Of a stretch of DNA of 64,000 nucleotides, positions 61,151 to 64,000 are shown piece after piece. The notes beneath the pieces are model-generated. The model was not told the DNA's origin, did not search any database, and was given only the letters and a program-made list of their open reading frames with translations. The position numbers were made by a program, and so were the translations under genes. The DNA comes from Palsa-661 sp035535015 (lineage in GTDB: Bacteria; Actinomycetota; Acidimicrobiia; Acidimicrobiales; UBA8190), in assembly GCA_035535015.1 (NCBI GenBank), contig DATLQU010000060.1, positions 93,439-157,438 on the forward strand, written 5' to 3'. Each line of letters starts with the position of its first letter. Positions within the stretch are counted from its first letter, which is position 1.

Positions 61151-63478
61151 TCAATTCACAACTCGAACAGCCTCGGTCTTGCCGGTCGAGATTCTCAGGA
61201 GTTGGTCGACAGCATCCACATCGAGCGGCCGAGCGAAAAGGAATCCCTGACCGGTATCGACCCCCTCCGCTCTGAGCCGCATCAACTGCTCGTCATTCTC
61301 AACACCCTCAGCGACGGTTTCGAGCCCGAGCACCTTGCCGAGTTGGACCAGTGTGTGGACGATGGCCGCGGAGTCAGACGAGTCGGCGATCCCTGAGACA
61401 AACGACTGGTCGATCTTCAACACGTCAATGGGGAATTGCTGTAGGTAAGCGAGCGACGAATATCCGGTGCCAAAGTCGTCGATGGCGAGCCGCACCCCGA
61501 TCGCCTTCAGAAGTTCAAGTCGGGCGAGGGTGGATTGGACGTCATTCATCAAGGTGGTCTCAGTGAGCTCCAACGTCAACATGTCGGGATCGAACCCGGA
61601 CGCCGTGAGGGCGCCGTGGACATCGTCGACGATCCGGTCCCGTCCCAGCTGCACGGCCGAGATGTTGACTGACACAGTCAACGCGTAACCCTGAGCTTGC
61701 CATACTGCACCTTGTCGGCACGCGACCTCAAGCACCCACTGACCGACCGGAATAATGAGGCCGCTCGATTCGAGGAGAGGGATGAATTCGTCAGGCTGAA
61801 TGACGCCCCGTTCCGGATGGTGCCAGCGTAAGAGTGCCTCAACGCCGGTAACGGTTCCGGTGGCAAGGTTGATGGTCGGTTGGTAGAGCAGGAACAATTC
61901 GTCCTGCCTGAGGGCACGATGTAGGTCCACGTCGAGGTTTCGGGAGTCGTCGATGGCCTTCCGCATCGATGGGGAGAAGAGCACGGCGCGCCGCTTGCCG
62001 GTGGCCTTGGCCCTGTAGAGGGCGATGTCGGCATCTTGGAACAGCTCCTCGGGTGTCGCCCGGTCGCCTTCGGCGATGCCAATGCTGGCAGTAACCGCCA
62101 AGGGAGCGGCGTGGCCCGGGATCTCGAATGGGGTCACCAGCACGTCAAGGATCCGATCCGCCACCACCTGGACACCTGCTGCCAGTGAGGTGCCCTCGAG
62201 CAGCACGACGAATTCGTCACCCCCCAAACGTCCGACCGTGTCCACTTCACGAAGCGCACTTGTCAGCCTGGTCCCGACCCCGAGGAGCAGCTGATCGCCT
62301 GCGGCGTGGCCCAAGGTGTCGTTGATGTCCTTCAAATCGTCGAGGTCGAGGAAGAGCACGGCCAAAGCGGTGTGCTGTCGTCGAGCGCGCGCCAGCATCT
62401 GACTGGCCCGATCGAGGATCAAGGCCCGATTGGGAAGTCCGGTGAGCGAGTCGTGGAACGCTTGGTGGTGGAGCTCGTCGGTGCGTTCATGCACCAGCTG
62501 CAGCGCCCGAGAACGGCTGGTACCCAGCACATAGATCAAGATTGCGAGCAATAGACTGAGTATGATCCCACCCACCAACAGCGTAAGGGCGTTGGGGTTG
62601 GAGAGCACCCCACCGCTGGTCGACGCACCGAAGACCTGGACACGCCAGCCGTTTTGCAAGTTGATCGTCGTCGACTGCGCTCCGATTGGCATGGATCCGG
62701 CCTTGAAGGTCCCCTGGGAAGAGCCGTGTCCGTAGTTGAATGTCACCGCGATGAATGGATGGTTCTCCAGGGAGGCCTTCAGGAACACGCTCGGGAGGAT
62801 CTCCGTGCCGGTCCAGCCGATCAACGCGCTACGGCGAGCTTGGACTGTCGTCGGCACGACGCCGCCACGGTAAATGGCGGTCCCCACAACCAGCACTGCC
62901 TTCTTTCCCTTTCCGTACGGAAAGTACGCGGCCTGGCCCGAGTCCCGAGTCTCCAGAAGCGCCGGGCCCAGCGGGCTATCGCAGTAGTCGATGCCGGCAG
63001 GGAGGTTCTGTTGCGCACCGCGTGATCTCTCTACTGTTTGGAAGCAGTAGTAGGGACGCTGTCCCGCCGGAGTGACCTGGAAGGTGCCATCGGCAGCCAG
63101 CGGACCTGAGGGGTCAGCGGCTTCTCGTGCGGCAAAAGCACTCAGCTGCGATGCCGGGACAAGCGTGACCTCGCCGATGTTTACGACTTCTGGGTATTGC
63201 GCGAATACACGTACCGAGTTGGTCCACTGTACGAACTGAGACTCAGTGGCATTGGGATTGTCGATCAAGAAGGCTCCGGCGCCCAATGCGAGGTCTTGTT
63301 CGTGTTGGATGGTCTTCGTCAGCGACGAGAGGATCTCAGCTGACGTCGCGTTAAAGGCCTGAAGCGACTTCTGGCCTTGCTCCCGCGCCACCGCGTCGGC
63401 CCCCATGATCGAGCCGGCAGAGCCCAAGAGGACCAACAGCGCTGTCGCTGCTGACCACACGAACCGTCGCTCGATCAT
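61151..63478 (-). CDS. CHASE-sensor GGDEF-EAL protein
   Basis: 775 residues from ATG 63478, chosen because AGGAGG lies about 10 bp upstream and a sigma-like promoter at 63620-63647 would exclude an earlier start. The first helix (FVWSAATALLVLLGSAGSIM) is followed by a CHASE-type extracytoplasmic sensor (FLIDNPNATESQFVQWTNSV to NLQNGWRVQVFG). A second helix lies near 310-332. GGDEF follows with LGGDEFVVLL near 418 and an RxxD site before it. The EAL domain has EALLRWHHP near 547, DDFGTGYSS, KIDQSFV and EGVEN. Both catalytic motifs look intact. Confidence 0.92.
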   Translation of the reverse strand: MIERRFVWSAATALLVLLGSAGSIMGADAVAREQGQKSLQAFNATSAEILSSLTKTIQHEQDLALGAGAFLIDNPNATESQFVQWTNSVRVFAQYPEVVNIGEVTLVPASQLSAFAAREAADPSGPLAADGTFQVTPAGQRPYYCFQTVERSRGAQQNLPAGIDYCDSPLGPALLETRDSGQAAYFPYGKGKKAVLVVGTAIYRGGVVPTTVQARRSALIGWTGTEILPSVFLKASLENHPFIAVTFNYGHGSSQGTFKAGSMPIGAQSTTINLQNGWRVQVFGASTSGGVLSNPNALTLLVGGIILSLLLAILIYVLGTSRSRALQLVHERTDELHHQAFHDSLTGLPNRALILDRASQMLARARRQHTALAVLFLDLDDLKDINDTLGHAAGDQLLLGVGTRLTSALREVDTVGRLGGDEFVVLLEGTSLAAGVQVVADRILDVLVTPFEIPGHAAPLAVTASIGIAEGDRATPEELFQDADIALYRAKATGKRRAVLFSPSMRKAIDDSRNLDVDLHRALRQDELFLLYQPTINLATGTVTGVEALLRWHHPERGVIQPDEFIPLLESSGLIIPVGQWVLEVACRQGAVWQAQGYALTVSVNISAVQLGRDRIVDDVHGALTASGFDPDMLTLELTETTLMNDVQSTLARLELLKAIGVRLAIDDFGTGYSSLAYLQQFPIDVLKIDQSFVSGIADSSDSAAIVHTLVQLGKVLGLETVAEGVENDEQLMRLRAEGVDTGQGFLFARPLDVDAVDQLLRISTGKTEAVRVVN

Positions 63479-63619
63479 CGACCTCGATACCCTCCTACTC
63501 GTGCTCGCCAGATCATCTGTCGAACACAGTCGGGGGTCGGCAGGAGACGCCTGGGCAATTGGTTGCGTCGAGCGTGCCGAACCTGGAGATTCGGACGCTG
63601 GCGCTACCGTCACCTTTGA

Positions 63620-63647
63620 GGATCGGTACCTTTCGGGCGGACCTTTA
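63620..63647 (-). promoter_or_regulatory. Flagellar/WhiG-sigma-like promoter for the CHASE-GGDEF-EAL gene
   Basis: On the minus strand: TAAA (63647-63644), 16 bp spacer, ACCGATCC (63627-63620). The class consensus is TAAA-N15/16-GCCGATAA, so the -35 is perfect and the -10 shares the CCGAT core. Spacing equals that of the elements at 10570-10597 and 38697-38724. Confidence 0.45.
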
Positions 63648-64000
63648 GCCCGTGCCGAAAGTAGTTCCGATTCGTCGATGAATAACCGTCCTCTGTGCGA
63701 TGTCTATTGGGCGGCGTCCCAGAGGCAATTCCGTCAGAGAGGTTTCTTCAAGCGTCAGGAGGTGGTTATCGTTGGGTTCGCAGAGGAGTAGGGTTGCGTC
63801 GACACGACTGCGGGCGGCCGGCTGACCCCCTCGGCGCAACCGATGGCCTACATGGCGAATCGCTCTCAGGTGGCCGCCCGATATCGACGCCCTGCTGCGC
63901 GTAGTGGCATCCGCGTTGGCCACCCGAACATGCCGGTTATCCCGTGATGCCTTCCCAAGGCCGCTTGGACCTCACCTGCCCGGTATTGCACCGTGTCAGT
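63648..64000. other. Right-hand end, no supported gene
   Basis: 353 bp to the window edge. Frames on both strands are short and unlike known proteins; the next gene probably starts beyond the window. Confidence 0.4.

Noticed and set aside
63601..63660. c-di-GMP riboswitch in the leader of the CHASE-GGDEF-EAL gene
   Set aside because: A short inverted repeat (ACTTTCGG/CCGAAAG) exists, but the GEMM core is absent and the segment is better explained as a promoter.

Overview
The window is a high-GC chromosomal stretch of an actinobacterium. The class Acidimicrobiia is my best guess. Supporting features are many GTG starts, an F420-type luciferase-like oxidoreductase, KstR-type palindromes in front of lipid-catabolism genes, an actinobacterial-type Tad locus, and a secreted protease that opens with GWWIASDGKWYPPE, a phrase I associate with Acidimicrobiia. 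I see no rRNA, tRNA, CRISPR array or intact mobile element.

Layout. 1-4480 (minus): Tad/Flp pilus export genes (secreted protein, CpaB, CpaE-like ATPase, TadA, TadB running off the left edge). 5024-9748 (plus): MoxR, DUF58 and transglutaminase, coupled. 9762-13249 (plus): SRAP, a membrane sensor plus mini-protein, and an acyl-CoA dehydrogenase. 13.4-17.2 kb: a decayed glycosyltransferase and two envelope proteins. 17.3-20.7 kb (minus): DedA and an Mg2+ P-type ATPase. 21-31.8 kb: HD protein, a wrecked phytanoyl-CoA dioxygenase, a divergent SDR/LLM/SnoaL versus acyl-CoA ligase locus, an Eis-like acetyltransferase, patatin, cupin and a FAD oxidase. 31.8-38.7 kb (minus): Gfo/Idh dehydrogenase, enoyl-CoA hydratase and two overlapping paralogous PAS hybrid kinases. 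38.8-46.2 kb (minus): a beta-oxidation operon (thiolase, enoyl-CoA hydratase, thioesterase), hydrolases, a glycosyltransferase and GDPD. 46.2-50.7 kb (plus): DksA-like protein, hydrolase and metalloprotease. 51-64 kb: Acr3, two GGDEF-EAL proteins, a TetR/GT39 pair, a UDP-glycosyltransferase and several gene remnants.

Three cross-cutting patterns stand out. (1) A TNNAACNNGTTNNA (KstR-type) palindrome lies before the thiolase operon, and a near match lies between the SDR operon and the acyl-CoA ligase; this ties distant lipid or steroid genes into one probable regulon. (2) Elements resembling flagellar/WhiG-class sigma promoters (T[AC]AA-N16-[GA][CT]CGAT) precede the membrane sensor, the PAS-kinase pair and one GGDEF-EAL gene, suggesting a shared signalling regulon. 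(3) Short tandem repeats with 13-16 bp units cluster between 21.8 and 48.1 kb. They lie at gene ends, in leaders and inside genes; one adds a pentapeptide tail to a histidine kinase, and two fall inside broken genes. About nine genes in the window are broken or reduced to fragments. Single-base lesions could be assembly errors, but the 13-14 bp duplications are less easily explained that way.
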